A DNA stretch of 12,712 bases. Origin: Flemingiibacterium sp045534235. Lineage in GTDB: Bacteria; Bacillota; Clostridia; Oscillospirales; CAG-272. Numbering within the stretch: the first letter of the stretch is position 1; every line of letters starts with the position of its first letter. The notes beneath the pieces are model-generated. The model saw only the letters and a list, made by a program, of their open reading frames with translations, searched no databases and was not told where the DNA came from. Both the position numbers and the translations under genes were made by a program. Of the stretch, positions 6,494-12,711 are shown piece after piece. The stretch is taken from contig JAZSJI010000108.1 of NCBI GenBank assembly GCA_045534235.1, positions 1 through 12,712 of the forward strand, written 5' to 3'.

Positions 6494-7237
6494 ATGGCTA
6501 TGAAGATCGTTTCGCTTTTAAATAAAAAGAACAGCGATGCAATGGGCAACCGCCCCGTTACTATCGGCTTTATCGGCGACAGCGTGACTAACGGCTGCTT
6601 TGAGGTGCTACCGTCAATCAAGGAGGACGGCTCCGAGGGCTTAGACGTCGTTTTTGATACGGAGAACGCATACGCAGCAAAGCTTCGCCGCATTCTGACA
6701 ACGCTTTACCCGGAGGCGCAGATAAATATTGTGAACGCAGGAATATCGGGCGATGATGCAACGGGCGGCCTTAAGCGAGTCGACCGCGATCTTCTCCCCT
6801 ACAAGCCCGATCTCACGGTAGTGTGCTTCGGTCTTAACGATTCCTGCTACGGCGAGGAAAAGCTCGAAAAATACCGTACTTCCCTTACTGCCATTATCGA
6901 AAAGATAAAAAATGCCGGCAGCGAGGTCATTCTTATGACGCCGCAGCCGATATGCTCGCGCGTACATACACAGCTCAAAGGCAATGCGCTCCGAAGCTTC
7001 GGTGCACAGCTTGCCGAAAGCTTTAATAATGGACTTTTCGCAAAATATATGGACACCGCACGTGACGTTGCCAAGGAATGCGGCGTTCCGGTATGCGACT
7101 GCTATGCTAAATGGATGAACCTCTATGAAAACGGCGTTGATATTACAAGCCTGCTTTCAAACTATCTCAACCACCCGACAAGGGATATGCATTGGCTGTT
7201 TGCCGTAAGTCTTGCCGAGGTTATTTTCGAACAGTGA
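6494..7237 (+). CDS. SGNH/GDSL-family hydrolase (probable carbohydrate esterase)
   Basis: 247 residues. Block I is IGFIGDSVTNG (24-34) with the nucleophile Ser30. The Gly block is NAGISGDDATGG and block III is FGLNDSC, giving the oxyanion Gly and Asn. The C-terminal block has NHPTRDMHWLFA (about 226-237), where the His before Pro is the likely catalytic base; the usual DxxHP aspartate is not evident. There is no signal peptide or lipobox, so it is probably cytosolic. SGNH enzymes next to glycosidase genes often remove acetyl or other acyl groups from sugars, but peptidoglycan, lipid or other ester substrates cannot be excluded. The ATG has GGAG 9 nt upstream. It is the first gene of the operon; the rhamnosidase follows after 25 nt. 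Confidence 0.85.
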   Translation: MAMKIVSLLNKKNSDAMGNRPVTIGFIGDSVTNGCFEVLPSIKEDGSEGLDVVFDTENAYAAKLRRILTTLYPEAQINIVNAGISGDDATGGLKRVDRDLLPYKPDLTVVCFGLNDSCYGEEKLEKYRTSLTAIIEKIKNAGSEVILMTPQPICSRVHTQLKGNALRSFGAQLAESFNNGLFAKYMDTARDVAKECGVPVCDCYAKWMNLYENGVDITSLLSNYLNHPTRDMHWLFAVSLAEVIFEQ

Positions 7238-7262
7238 CAGTGCTTTTGAAAGGAAAATCCAT

Positions 7263-9443
7263 ATGGCGAACCCTTTTTCGAGAATAAATTTCATTAAAGC
7301 GCCAACGGCATTCGATCCGAAAAAGCCGGGTGACGCGCCGATGTTCCGCCGCAAATTCAGGATAGATGCCCATATCGAGAGCGCGGTACTGCACGTCTGC
7401 GGCCTTGGATACGGCTACTACTATCTTAACGGCGCACCCGTCAGCGACGACCTTTTCACCGCGCCCGTTTCCGACTACCGAAAAACGCTGTGGTATAACA
7501 CCTACGACGTAACCGATAAGCTAAACGAGGGTGAAAACGTATTCGCCGTTATATGCGGCAACGGCTGGTTTAACGAATATTTCAAGACCACGTGGGATCA
7601 CAATTTAGCCCATTGGCGCGACAATCCGAAGTTTATACTTTCGCTTACCGTAAACGGTAAGGTCGTGCTTACCAGCGACAACACCTGGAAGTGCTCGCCG
7701 ACATCTGCTATAATATATAACCAGCTTCGCTCGGGCGAGCATTTTGACGCACGCCTTTTTGACGAGGCTTGGAACACCCTTGATTATGATGACAGCGAGT
7801 GGGTACCGGCACGCTTTGACTCGCGTGCACCCGCGGGAGTGTTTCGTCCGTGTACGTGCGAGCCTATTCGTGAGGACCGCATCTACCCTGCCAAAGCTAT
7901 CACAAAAATGGGTGAGGACCGATACATCTTCGACATCGGGCAGAACATCTCGGGCTACGTTCGCCTGAACGTACATCAGGGCGCAGGTGACACTCTCACT
8001 ATCCGTTACGCCGAAGGACTTGACGAAAACGGCGAGATGAACTTTTACAAAATGTTCAATCACTACCACGAGTCACAGTTTGCTACCGACCGCGTTATCT
8101 GCTCGGGTAAGCCGATCACGTGGTCGCCGAGGTTCGCATATCACGGATTCAGATACGTCGAAGTAACCGGACTAAAAAATCCCACGCTCGATACCGTTGC
8201 CGGCGTTTTCGTACATCAGATGATAGAGAAAAAGACCGCGTTTGAATGCTCGGACGAGTTTCTTAACGCACTTTTCAAGGCCGGTCAAATGGCAACGCTT
8301 TCTAATATGTTCTATATGCCGACCGACTGTCCGACGCGCGAAAAGCTCGGTTGGTGCAATGACGTGCAGTCGTCTGCCGAGCAGTTTTTGACAAACTTCC
8401 ACTCTGTAAAATTCCTTGAAAAATACCTTCAGGACCTCTGCGATGCACAGCTTCCCGCAGGTCAGATGCCCGGCATTATCCCGTCGGGCGGTTGGGGATA
8501 CGACGAGTGGAACGGTCCCGTCACCGACGGCGTTATCTTCGAGGTGCCGTACCGACTCTATCTGCACACGGGTGATGCAAGCTATCTTACAGACACTCTT
8601 CCCTATCTCGACAGATACATCGAATACCTCAAAACGCGCGAGGATGAAAACGGCGACGTCACCTTCGGACTTTCCGACTGGACTTCTCCCGACGACAGCA
8701 GCGTTGTCGGTGCGACGTTTATAAACTCCGCGTACCGCGTAAAATTCCTTCGCATAGCAGAGCTTGCCGCATCGCTGTCGGGAGCCAAAGAGAACGTATA
8801 CACCCCTCAGCTTGAAGCACAGACAGCCGCACACAAGGCGAAATACCTGCGCGCAGACGGCACCTGCAATATCGAAAAGCAGACCGCCGTTGCAATGACT
8901 ATCTACCACGGAATTTACGACGATCTTGCACCGCTTGGGGCGCAGCTTAAGCGTCTTGTTGAAGAAAAGGACTTCCACCACGACTGCGGTATGGTCGGAC
9001 TGCGTCATCTGTATATGGCACTTAACAAGTGCGGACTTTACGACTACGCTTACCGTATCATCACCGCGCACGGCTTCCCCTCCTACCGCAACTGGTACGA
9101 GGACGGTATGACGACGCTTTACGAGGTGTGGGACAAATCCAACGCCTCACACAATCACCATATGTTCTCTGACTTTATGTCGTGGATGATGAAAACTATT
9201 ATCGGTCTTGAACTTTCAGCACCGGGAGCTGACTGTGTAAACGTAGAGCCGCATTTCTTTGAAGGGCTCAATTTCGCACGCGGAAGCATGGAGCTTCCTG
9301 CAGGCAACGTCAGCGTTGATTGGAAAAAGGAAACCGACAGCGTCAAGGTAACGCTAACCGTAGACGGCACGCTCACAGCTAATTTCAAAGGCGAGATACT
9401 CGGAGCAGGCGTCCACGAACGTATAATTTCCCAAAACAAATAA
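7263..9443 (+). CDS. Alpha-L-rhamnosidase (GH78)
   Basis: 726 residues; removes terminal alpha-L-rhamnose from glycosides. An N-terminal beta-sandwich carries the lectin-like motif LGYGYYYLNG (about 46-55). The concanavalin-like rhamnosidase domain follows (FDIGQNISGYVR). Then comes the (alpha/alpha)6 barrel with DCPTREKLGWCND (355-367): Asp355, Glu360 and Asp367 match the family's conserved acidic residues. The second catalytic Glu is in TTLYEVW (Glu621), where most members have TTLWE. A C-terminal beta-domain ends the protein. There is no signal peptide, so it should act on imported oligosaccharides or glycosides in the cytosol. The ATG at 7263 follows GAAAGGAAAA. An upstream in-frame start at 7212 would overlap the SGNH gene and lacks a ribosome site. 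The next gene starts 18 nt after its stop. Confidence 0.93.
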   Translation: MANPFSRINFIKAPTAFDPKKPGDAPMFRRKFRIDAHIESAVLHVCGLGYGYYYLNGAPVSDDLFTAPVSDYRKTLWYNTYDVTDKLNEGENVFAVICGNGWFNEYFKTTWDHNLAHWRDNPKFILSLTVNGKVVLTSDNTWKCSPTSAIIYNQLRSGEHFDARLFDEAWNTLDYDDSEWVPARFDSRAPAGVFRPCTCEPIREDRIYPAKAITKMGEDRYIFDIGQNISGYVRLNVHQGAGDTLTIRYAEGLDENGEMNFYKMFNHYHESQFATDRVICSGKPITWSPRFAYHGFRYVEVTGLKNPTLDTVAGVFVHQMIEKKTAFECSDEFLNALFKAGQMATLSNMFYMPTDCPTREKLGWCNDVQSSAEQFLTNFHSVKFLEKYLQDLCDAQLPAGQMPGIIPSGGWGYDEWNGPVTDGVIFEVPYRLYLHTGDASYLTDTLPYLDRYIEYLKTREDENGDVTFGLSDWTSPDDSSVVGATFINSAYRVKFLRIAELAASLSGAKENVYTPQLEAQTAAHKAKYLRADGTCNIEKQTAVAMTIYHGIYDDLAPLGAQLKRLVEEKDFHHDCGMVGLRHLYMALNKCGLYDYAYRIITAHGFPSYRNWYEDGMTTLYEVWDKSNASHNHHMFSDFMSWMMKTIIGLELSAPGADCVNVEPHFFEGLNFARGSMELPAGNVSVDWKKETDSVKVTLTVDGTLTANFKGEILGAGVHERIISQNK

Positions 9444-9461
9444 AAAAAAGGAGATAAAGCT

Positions 9462-10040
9462 ATGAAAACAGTAAAAGACAAGCATTTGGTCGTTGGCGCG
9501 GACTTCGCAGGATTTCCCCTTAAAGAGGTAGTTGTTGAGCACCTCGAGAAAAAAGGCTGGAAGATACTTGACCTCGGCGTAAAGAAGGACAGCGACCCGA
9601 AGGACACTGACCTTATGTTCCACCGCGTCGGACTTCGCGTTGGCGCAGAGATCTCCGAGGGCAACTACGAGCGCGCACTTCTCTTCTGCGGAACGGGTAT
9701 GGGTATACACATCGCGGCGAGCAAGTGTCCCCACGTACACGCAGGTGTCGTTGAGAGCCTTCCCGCTGCACTCCGCGCTATTACCGGCAACGGTGTAAAC
9801 GCGCTCGCAATGGGAGCGTTCTACGTAGCACCGCAGACCGCGTGCGATATTGCGGACGCGTATCTCTCGAATGAGCTTGGCTCCGGCTGGGAGTGGTGGC
9901 ACAACTTTTACGAGTTCCACAAGCTTTCGATTGACGAGCTCGAGGCGTTCGATTATGAAGAATACAAGAAAAACGGCTTCAAGGTAAACAAGCTCGGCGA
10001 TTACGACCTTACGCTTGATTTTGATAAAAAACCCGAATAA
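9462..10040 (+). CDS. RpiB/LacA/LacB-family sugar-phosphate isomerase, divergent
   Basis: 192 residues. The fold family is clear from GADFAGFPLKE (12-22), LDLGV (36-40), LLFCGTGMGIHIAASK (73-88) and the GNGVNALAMG segment (109-118). The catalytic Cys (Cys76, before GTG) is kept. Two residues conserved in ribose-5-phosphate isomerase B are not: the His after Asp in GxDHxG is Phe15, and the His of the HN pair is Gly109. About 45 C-terminal residues, Trp/Tyr- and acidic-rich, go beyond the usual 140-150. RpiB relatives interconvert aldose and ketose phosphates (ribose, allose, galactose, erythrulose). The substrate here is unknown and may link to the sugar released by the rhamnosidase upstream. 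The AGGAG site is well placed. It is the last gene of the operon and is followed by a terminator. Confidence 0.85.
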   Translation: MKTVKDKHLVVGADFAGFPLKEVVVEHLEKKGWKILDLGVKKDSDPKDTDLMFHRVGLRVGAEISEGNYERALLFCGTGMGIHIAASKCPHVHAGVVESLPAALRAITGNGVNALAMGAFYVAPQTACDIADAYLSNELGSGWEWWHNFYEFHKLSIDELEAFDYEEYKKNGFKVNKLGDYDLTLDFDKKPE

Positions 10041-10048
10041 AAGTAACT

Positions 10049-10078
10049 CTCCCGAGGGCGATGCCTTCGGGAGTTTTT
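10049..10078 (+). terminator. Terminator after the isomerase gene
   Basis: The 11-bp arms CTCCCGAGGGC (10049-10059) and GCCTTCGGGAG (10063-10073) pair with one G-U and a 3-nt loop, followed by TTTTT. The stem sits directly against the convergent sigK stop codon. On the minus strand the tail is poorer (AGTTACTTTTATT) but may still end sigK transcripts. Confidence 0.9.
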
Positions 10079-10080
10079 AT

Positions 10081-10782
10081 TTACATCGAATACCGTTCGA
10101 GCCCTTCCCTTATCTTGTCGAGCGCCGCGCCTTCGATGCGGCTGACGTACGAGCGCGATATGCCGAGCTTTTCGGCAACCTCGCGCTGTGTCACCGCTTC
10201 TGCTCCGCCGATGCCGTAGCGCATGGAGATGACCTGCCTCTCGCGCGGCGTAAGCTCGCTGCTGATTATCGAGATAGCGCGCGCGGAGCGTATCTTTACG
10301 TCAAGGTCGTCCGCGATAGTGTCCTCAGTGGCGATTATATCGCCCCACGTGAGTGGGTTGCCTTCCTTGTCGACGTCGATAGTTTCGTTCATAGACACCT
10401 CTGCGGCGAGCTTTTTCTGCGCGCGAAAGTACATAAGTATCTCATTTTGCAGGCACTTTCCCGCGTAGGTTGCGAATCTCGCGCCGTTGTCGGGATTAAA
10501 GGAGTCGACAGCCTTTATAAGCCCAATTGTACCGATTGAAATGAGGTCGTCCTGATTTTTATTCGTCGAATAATACTTTTTAACAATGTGCGCGACAAGA
10601 CGAAGATTGTGCTCAATAAGCTCATTACGTGCATATTTGTCGCCTTTTTTCATAAGCTCGAAGCATTCCCTCTCGCGTGCGGCAGAAAGCGGCTCGGGAA
10701 ACGTACCCCCGTACGCTCCGTCGCTCTGTACGCGAAGGAACACAAAAAGCAGCCGCGATAAGATCTCGATTATACCAAGCAT
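10081..10782 (-). CDS. sigK: RNA polymerase sporulation sigma factor SigK
   Basis: 233 residues. SigK directs late mother-cell transcription during sporulation (coat, cortex, mother-cell lysis). The N-terminal hydrophobic stretch (MLGIIEILSRLLFVFLRV) resembles the pro-sequence that holds pro-SigK at the membrane until cleavage. PEPLS then leads into region 1.2/2: the LMKKGD, ARNELIEHNLRLVAHIVKKY and DLISIGTIGLIKAVDSF segments match SigK rather than SigE, SigF or SigG. Region 4 has LTPRERQVISMRYG and the helix-turn-helix TQREVAEKLGISRSYVSRIE. The gene is uninterrupted, with no skin-type element. The ATG at 10782 has GAGG 6 nt upstream. A longer frame starting at TTG (10800) has no ribosome site. 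It converges on the carbohydrate operon and lies downstream of the YpsA-like gene, with a hairpin and a sigma-E-like promoter between. Confidence 0.95.
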   Translation of the reverse strand: MLGIIEILSRLLFVFLRVQSDGAYGGTFPEPLSAARERECFELMKKGDKYARNELIEHNLRLVAHIVKKYYSTNKNQDDLISIGTIGLIKAVDSFNPDNGARFATYAGKCLQNEILMYFRAQKKLAAEVSMNETIDVDKEGNPLTWGDIIATEDTIADDLDVKIRSARAISIISSELTPRERQVISMRYGIGGAEAVTQREVAEKLGISRSYVSRIEGAALDKIREGLERYSM

Positions 10783-10793
10783 AGCAAACCTCA

Positions 10794-10828
10794 AAAACAA
10801 AAAATGGACGCCGAATATATCGACGTCC
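10794..10828 (-). terminator. Terminator-like hairpin between the YpsA-like gene and sigK
   Basis: On the minus strand GGACGTCGA (10828-10820) pairs with TCGGCGTCC (10814-10806): 9 bp with one T-G and a 5-nt loop. ATTTTTTGTTTTT follows. It suits a terminator for the YpsA-like gene, but it also lies in the sigK leader, only about 24 nt before the sigK ATG. Confidence 0.85.
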
Positions 10829-10835
10829 TTAAGCT

Positions 10836-10866
10836 TATTATATGCCGCCGTGAGATGCGTTATGAC
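10836..10866 (-). promoter_or_regulatory. Candidate sigma-E-type promoter of sigK
   Basis: On the minus strand TCATAAC (10865-10859), 14 bp, then CATATAATA (10844-10836). The sigma-E consensus is approximately KMATATT, 13-15 bp, CATACAHT; the -10 differs at one base. As a sigma-A promoter the -35 would be TCATAA, which matches poorly. In Bacillus, sigK is transcribed by sigma-E, so this fits. The -35 element overlaps the 3' end region of the YpsA-like gene. Confidence 0.55.
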
Positions 10867-10867
10867 G

Positions 10868-11341
10868 CTACAGCGCGATTATTTCGACACCTTTTTCGCG
10901 CGCTCTGTCGATGAGCGCCGAAAGCCGCGCATTATCAGGCTTGCCAAGCACGATTGCGTATGATACGCGCGAGAGTATGTACTCCTCGGCACTTACATCA
11001 CCTCTGCCCTCTACGACCTCGTCGGACGCTTCGAGCACATTGTAGTACCGCTCACGGCGTTCTGGATGCCACCGCACCGCCTGCGTTTCCGAGGTCGGTA
11101 CGGACACAAGCCCGACGTCCGTACCGCTCTCGCGCATCGCGACGCACGCCTCCGCGCCCCACATAGCCGCGCCCTGCTCCACCGTCGACATAAAAGAGTC
11201 ACAGCCGTCCGTGACCGCCTTCTGCATCGCAAGCACAAGCCGAAGCTTCATTTTCGAGCAGGTGTAATATTCTTCATCGTATCCGAATTCAAGCTCGTCG
11301 GGGTTCTCGCCGAATATGGCGCAAAGGCTCTTATAGTTCAT
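10868..11341 (-). CDS. YpsA-like protein (DUF1273, SLOG superfamily)
   Basis: 157 residues. The pattern matches the YpsA/DUF1273 branch of the SLOG (Rossmann-like nucleotide-ligand binding) superfamily: a helix, then FMSTVEQGAAMWGAEACVAMRE (about 50-71) where relatives have the Gly-rich ligand loop, a strand with a VP turn, QAVRWHPERRERYYNVLEASDEVV (87-110), and YILSRVSYAIVLG (121-133). YpsA has been linked to cell division and stress in Bacillus, but its biochemical role is unresolved; none is claimed here. The first loop (VEQGAAMWGAE) departs from the usual GGxxGxDxWAAE. The ATG at 11341 has GGAG 7 nt upstream; a longer TTG frame from 11377 lacks a ribosome site. Its leader is about 140 nt and is overlapped by an antisense RNA gene. 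Confidence 0.75.
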   Translation of the reverse strand: MNYKSLCAIFGENPDELEFGYDEEYYTCSKMKLRLVLAMQKAVTDGCDSFMSTVEQGAAMWGAEACVAMRESGTDVGLVSVPTSETQAVRWHPERRERYYNVLEASDEVVEGRGDVSAEEYILSRVSYAIVLGKPDNARLSALIDRAREKGVEIIAL

Positions 11342-11370
11342 TGGGTTTCTCCGTGGTGTGAAATTTAGTA

Positions 11371-11400
11371 TTGACAAAATCGCAAGAATTGTGATATACT
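11371..11400 (+). promoter_or_regulatory. Plus-strand promoter for the small RNA gene
   Basis: TTGACA (11371-11376), an 18-bp spacer and TATACT (11395-11400) preceded by TGA (extended -10). The expected start, about 7 nt downstream, is A11407, exactly the base of the RNA stem described next. Confidence 0.75.
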
Positions 11401-11406
11401 ATTTGC

Positions 11407-11482
11407 AAGGACATTCCCCATAGGGTCTTTAGAACCCACTACGGCTATTATTTTAGCCGCCGGCGGAGTGTCTTTTCTTTTT
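11407..11482 (+). ncRNA. Candidate structured small RNA (three-way junction), unrecognised family
   Basis: About 76 nt between a promoter and a terminator, with no plausible reading frame and no gene downstream on its strand. Outer stem: 11407-11417 (AAGGACATTCC) with 11465-11474 (GGAGTGTCTT), 10 bp, one bulged G and one U-G pair, followed by TTCTTTTT. Inside are two hairpins: GGGT/ACCC (11423-11426 with 11434-11437) with loop CTTTAGA, and CGGCTA/TAGCCG (11442-11447 with 11454-11459) with loop TTATTT. Linkers are CCATA, ACTA and CCGGC. The U-G pair and the T-tract make sense only if the plus strand is the RNA. It could be a trans-acting sRNA, a cis-antisense RNA or a riboswitch-like element; I cannot match it to a known family from memory. 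Confidence 0.65.
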
Positions 11483-11490
11483 ACACCAAC

Positions 11491-11499
11491 ATTATACCA
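11491..11499 (-). promoter_or_regulatory. Extended -10 promoter for the YpsA-like gene
   Basis: On the minus strand TGG followed by TATAAT (11496-11491). No clear -35 is found at 16-18 bp, so it relies on the extended -10. The start would be near 11484, giving a leader of about 140 nt that contains the complement of the small RNA. Confidence 0.6.
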
Positions 11500-11534
11500 C
11501 ACTCGCCGCGCATATTTTGTCGAACTGTGTCGCT

Positions 11535-11573
11535 AAAATAAAAAATCTCACGATTTTTACACCGTGAGATTTT
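11535..11573 (-). terminator. Terminator of dapB
   Basis: Perfect 11-bp arms AAAATCTCACG (11542-11552) and CGTGAGATTTT (11563-11573) with a 10-nt loop. On the minus strand the stem is followed by a run of T and A (TTATTTTA). On the plus strand TTATTTTA also follows, so it could also stop readthrough from the small RNA gene. Confidence 0.92.
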
Positions 11574-11576
11574 ATT

Positions 11577-12338
11577 TTATTCACCTTTTATCATCGTGGA
11601 CATATCGTAAAAGCCCGCGTCCTTGCCTGCGATGTACGCCGCCGCACGGAGTGCGCCTCTTGCGAAAACGTCACGCGATGCCGCACTGTGGCTTATCGTG
11701 ATTATCTCATCAGCACCGCAGAACATAATGTCGTGCTCACCGACGATAGTGCCGCCGCGAACGGAGCTGATGCCGATTTCATTCTTCCCTCTCGCCGCAC
11801 GCTTTGACTGACGCTCGTAGACGTACTCGGCATCAAAATCAACCGTTTCCGCCACCTCGTCGGCAATCATAAGTGCCGTACCCGAGGGCGCGTCAAGCTT
11901 CTTGTTGTGATGCTTTTCGATTATCTCAATATCGTAATCCTGACCGAGCACCTCTGCCGCTTTTTTAGCAAGCTCGATAAGCAGATTTATACCGACCGAC
12001 ATATTGCGCGAGAAGAATACGGGAATCTTCTCTGCCGCCGCTTTGATAAGTGCGGTTTCCTCGTCGGTATGTCCCGTAGTGCAAACGACCACGGGAATAT
12101 TCTTTTCAATCGCGAACTCGAGCAGCTTCGGCGTTGCGCTGTGATGCGAAAAGTCGATTATCGCGTCGACCTCGACGTTTACTTCGTCGGGGCTTGCAAA
12201 TATCGGTATAGTGTCAACGCTCGGTGCGATGTCGATGCCTGCGACTATCTTATACTCCTCGCTGCCCTCTGCCGCCGCACGGGTAGCCTTACCCATACGT
12301 CCCGAGATACCCGAGAAAAGTATTCTTGTCTGTTTCAT
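11577..12338 (-). CDS. dapB: 4-hydroxy-tetrahydrodipicolinate reductase
   Basis: 253 residues. DapB reduces 4-hydroxy-tetrahydrodipicolinate to tetrahydrodipicolinate with NAD(P)H in the diaminopimelate/lysine pathway, which also supplies peptidoglycan and, in spores, dipicolinate. The N-terminal Rossmann motif is GISGRMG (10-16). CTTGHTDEE (86-94) and FFSRNMSVGIN (108-118) follow. The catalytic segment EKHHNKKLDAPSGTA (141-155) has His143, His144 and Lys147, equivalent to the His159, His160 and Lys163 region of the E. coli enzyme. RGGTIVGEHDIMF (194-206) is also typical. The ATG has AGGAG 7 nt upstream. It lies 34 nt after dapA on the same strand, so the two form an operon that ends in a strong terminator just after dapB. 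Confidence 0.97.
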   Translation of the reverse strand: MKQTRILFSGISGRMGKATRAAAEGSEEYKIVAGIDIAPSVDTIPIFASPDEVNVEVDAIIDFSHHSATPKLLEFAIEKNIPVVVCTTGHTDEETALIKAAAEKIPVFFSRNMSVGINLLIELAKKAAEVLGQDYDIEIIEKHHNKKLDAPSGTALMIADEVAETVDFDAEYVYERQSKRAARGKNEIGISSVRGGTIVGEHDIMFCGADEIITISHSAASRDVFARGALRAAAYIAGKDAGFYDMSTMIKGE

Positions 12339-12372
12339 TTTTTAACTCCTATGTTTTAGTTTCCTTGCGCTT

Positions 12373-12711
12373 TCAGATTATCTTGTATTCCTTAAGTACG
12401 GACGCAAGGAACGCCTTGTTCTTGTCGTCCATTTCGCAAAGCGGCAGACGCATTTCCTCGGAGCAGAAGCCCATCATCGACATAGCGGTCTTTGCGGGTA
12501 CGGGATTTACCTCGCAGAAGAGCGAGTTTGCAAGCTTCAGAAGCTTAAGCTGAAGCGCTGCGGACTCCTTAACCTTGCCGTCAAACCAAAGCTGACAGAT
12601 ATCGTGCGTTTCCTTTGGAACGATGTTGGAAAGCACCGAGATAACGCCCTTGCCGCCAAGCGCGAGCATCGGCACGATCTGGTCGTCGTTGCCGCAGTAG
12701 ATGTCAAGCTC
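12373..12711 (-). CDS. dapA: 4-hydroxy-tetrahydrodipicolinate synthase, 3' part
   Basis: The last 112 residues of DapA are visible; the start lies beyond the right edge. DapA condenses pyruvate and aspartate semialdehyde, the step before DapB. The visible part begins at LDIYCGNDDQIVPMLALGGKG (typical: YSGDD...LGxxGVISV) and continues with VISVLSNIVPKETHD, CEVNPVPAKTAMSMMG and LRLPLCEM, the conserved C-terminal DapA pattern. The Schiff-base lysine and the catalytic tyrosine are outside the window. Any lysine riboswitch or promoter for the operon would also be outside. Confidence 0.95.
   Translation of the reverse strand, partial: ELDIYCGNDDQIVPMLALGGKGVISVLSNIVPKETHDICQLWFDGKVKESAALQLKLLKLANSLFCEVNPVPAKTAMSMMGFCSEEMRLPLCEMDDKNKAFLASVLKEYKII

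Noticed and set aside
7212..7262. Longer start for the rhamnosidase
   Set aside because: It would overlap the SGNH gene, lacks a ribosome site, and the added residues are not GH78-like; the ATG at 7263 follows GAAAGGAAAA.
8172..9071. 299-codon minus-strand open frame inside the rhamnosidase
   Set aside because: It is a mirror of a GC-rich coding region; the plus strand carries the GH78 catalytic motifs.
10783..10800. TTG start extending sigK by six residues
   Set aside because: It lies in the T-tract of the hairpin without a ribosome site; the ATG at 10782 has GAGG at the right distance.
11342..11377. TTG start extending the YpsA-like gene by twelve residues
   Set aside because: There is no ribosome site; GGAG precedes the ATG at 11341.
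11407..11482. Reading the structured element as a riboswitch for the YpsA-like gene on the minus strand
   Set aside because: On the minus strand the U-G pair becomes an A-C mismatch and the outer stem lacks a T-tract; the plus strand has both promoter and terminator.
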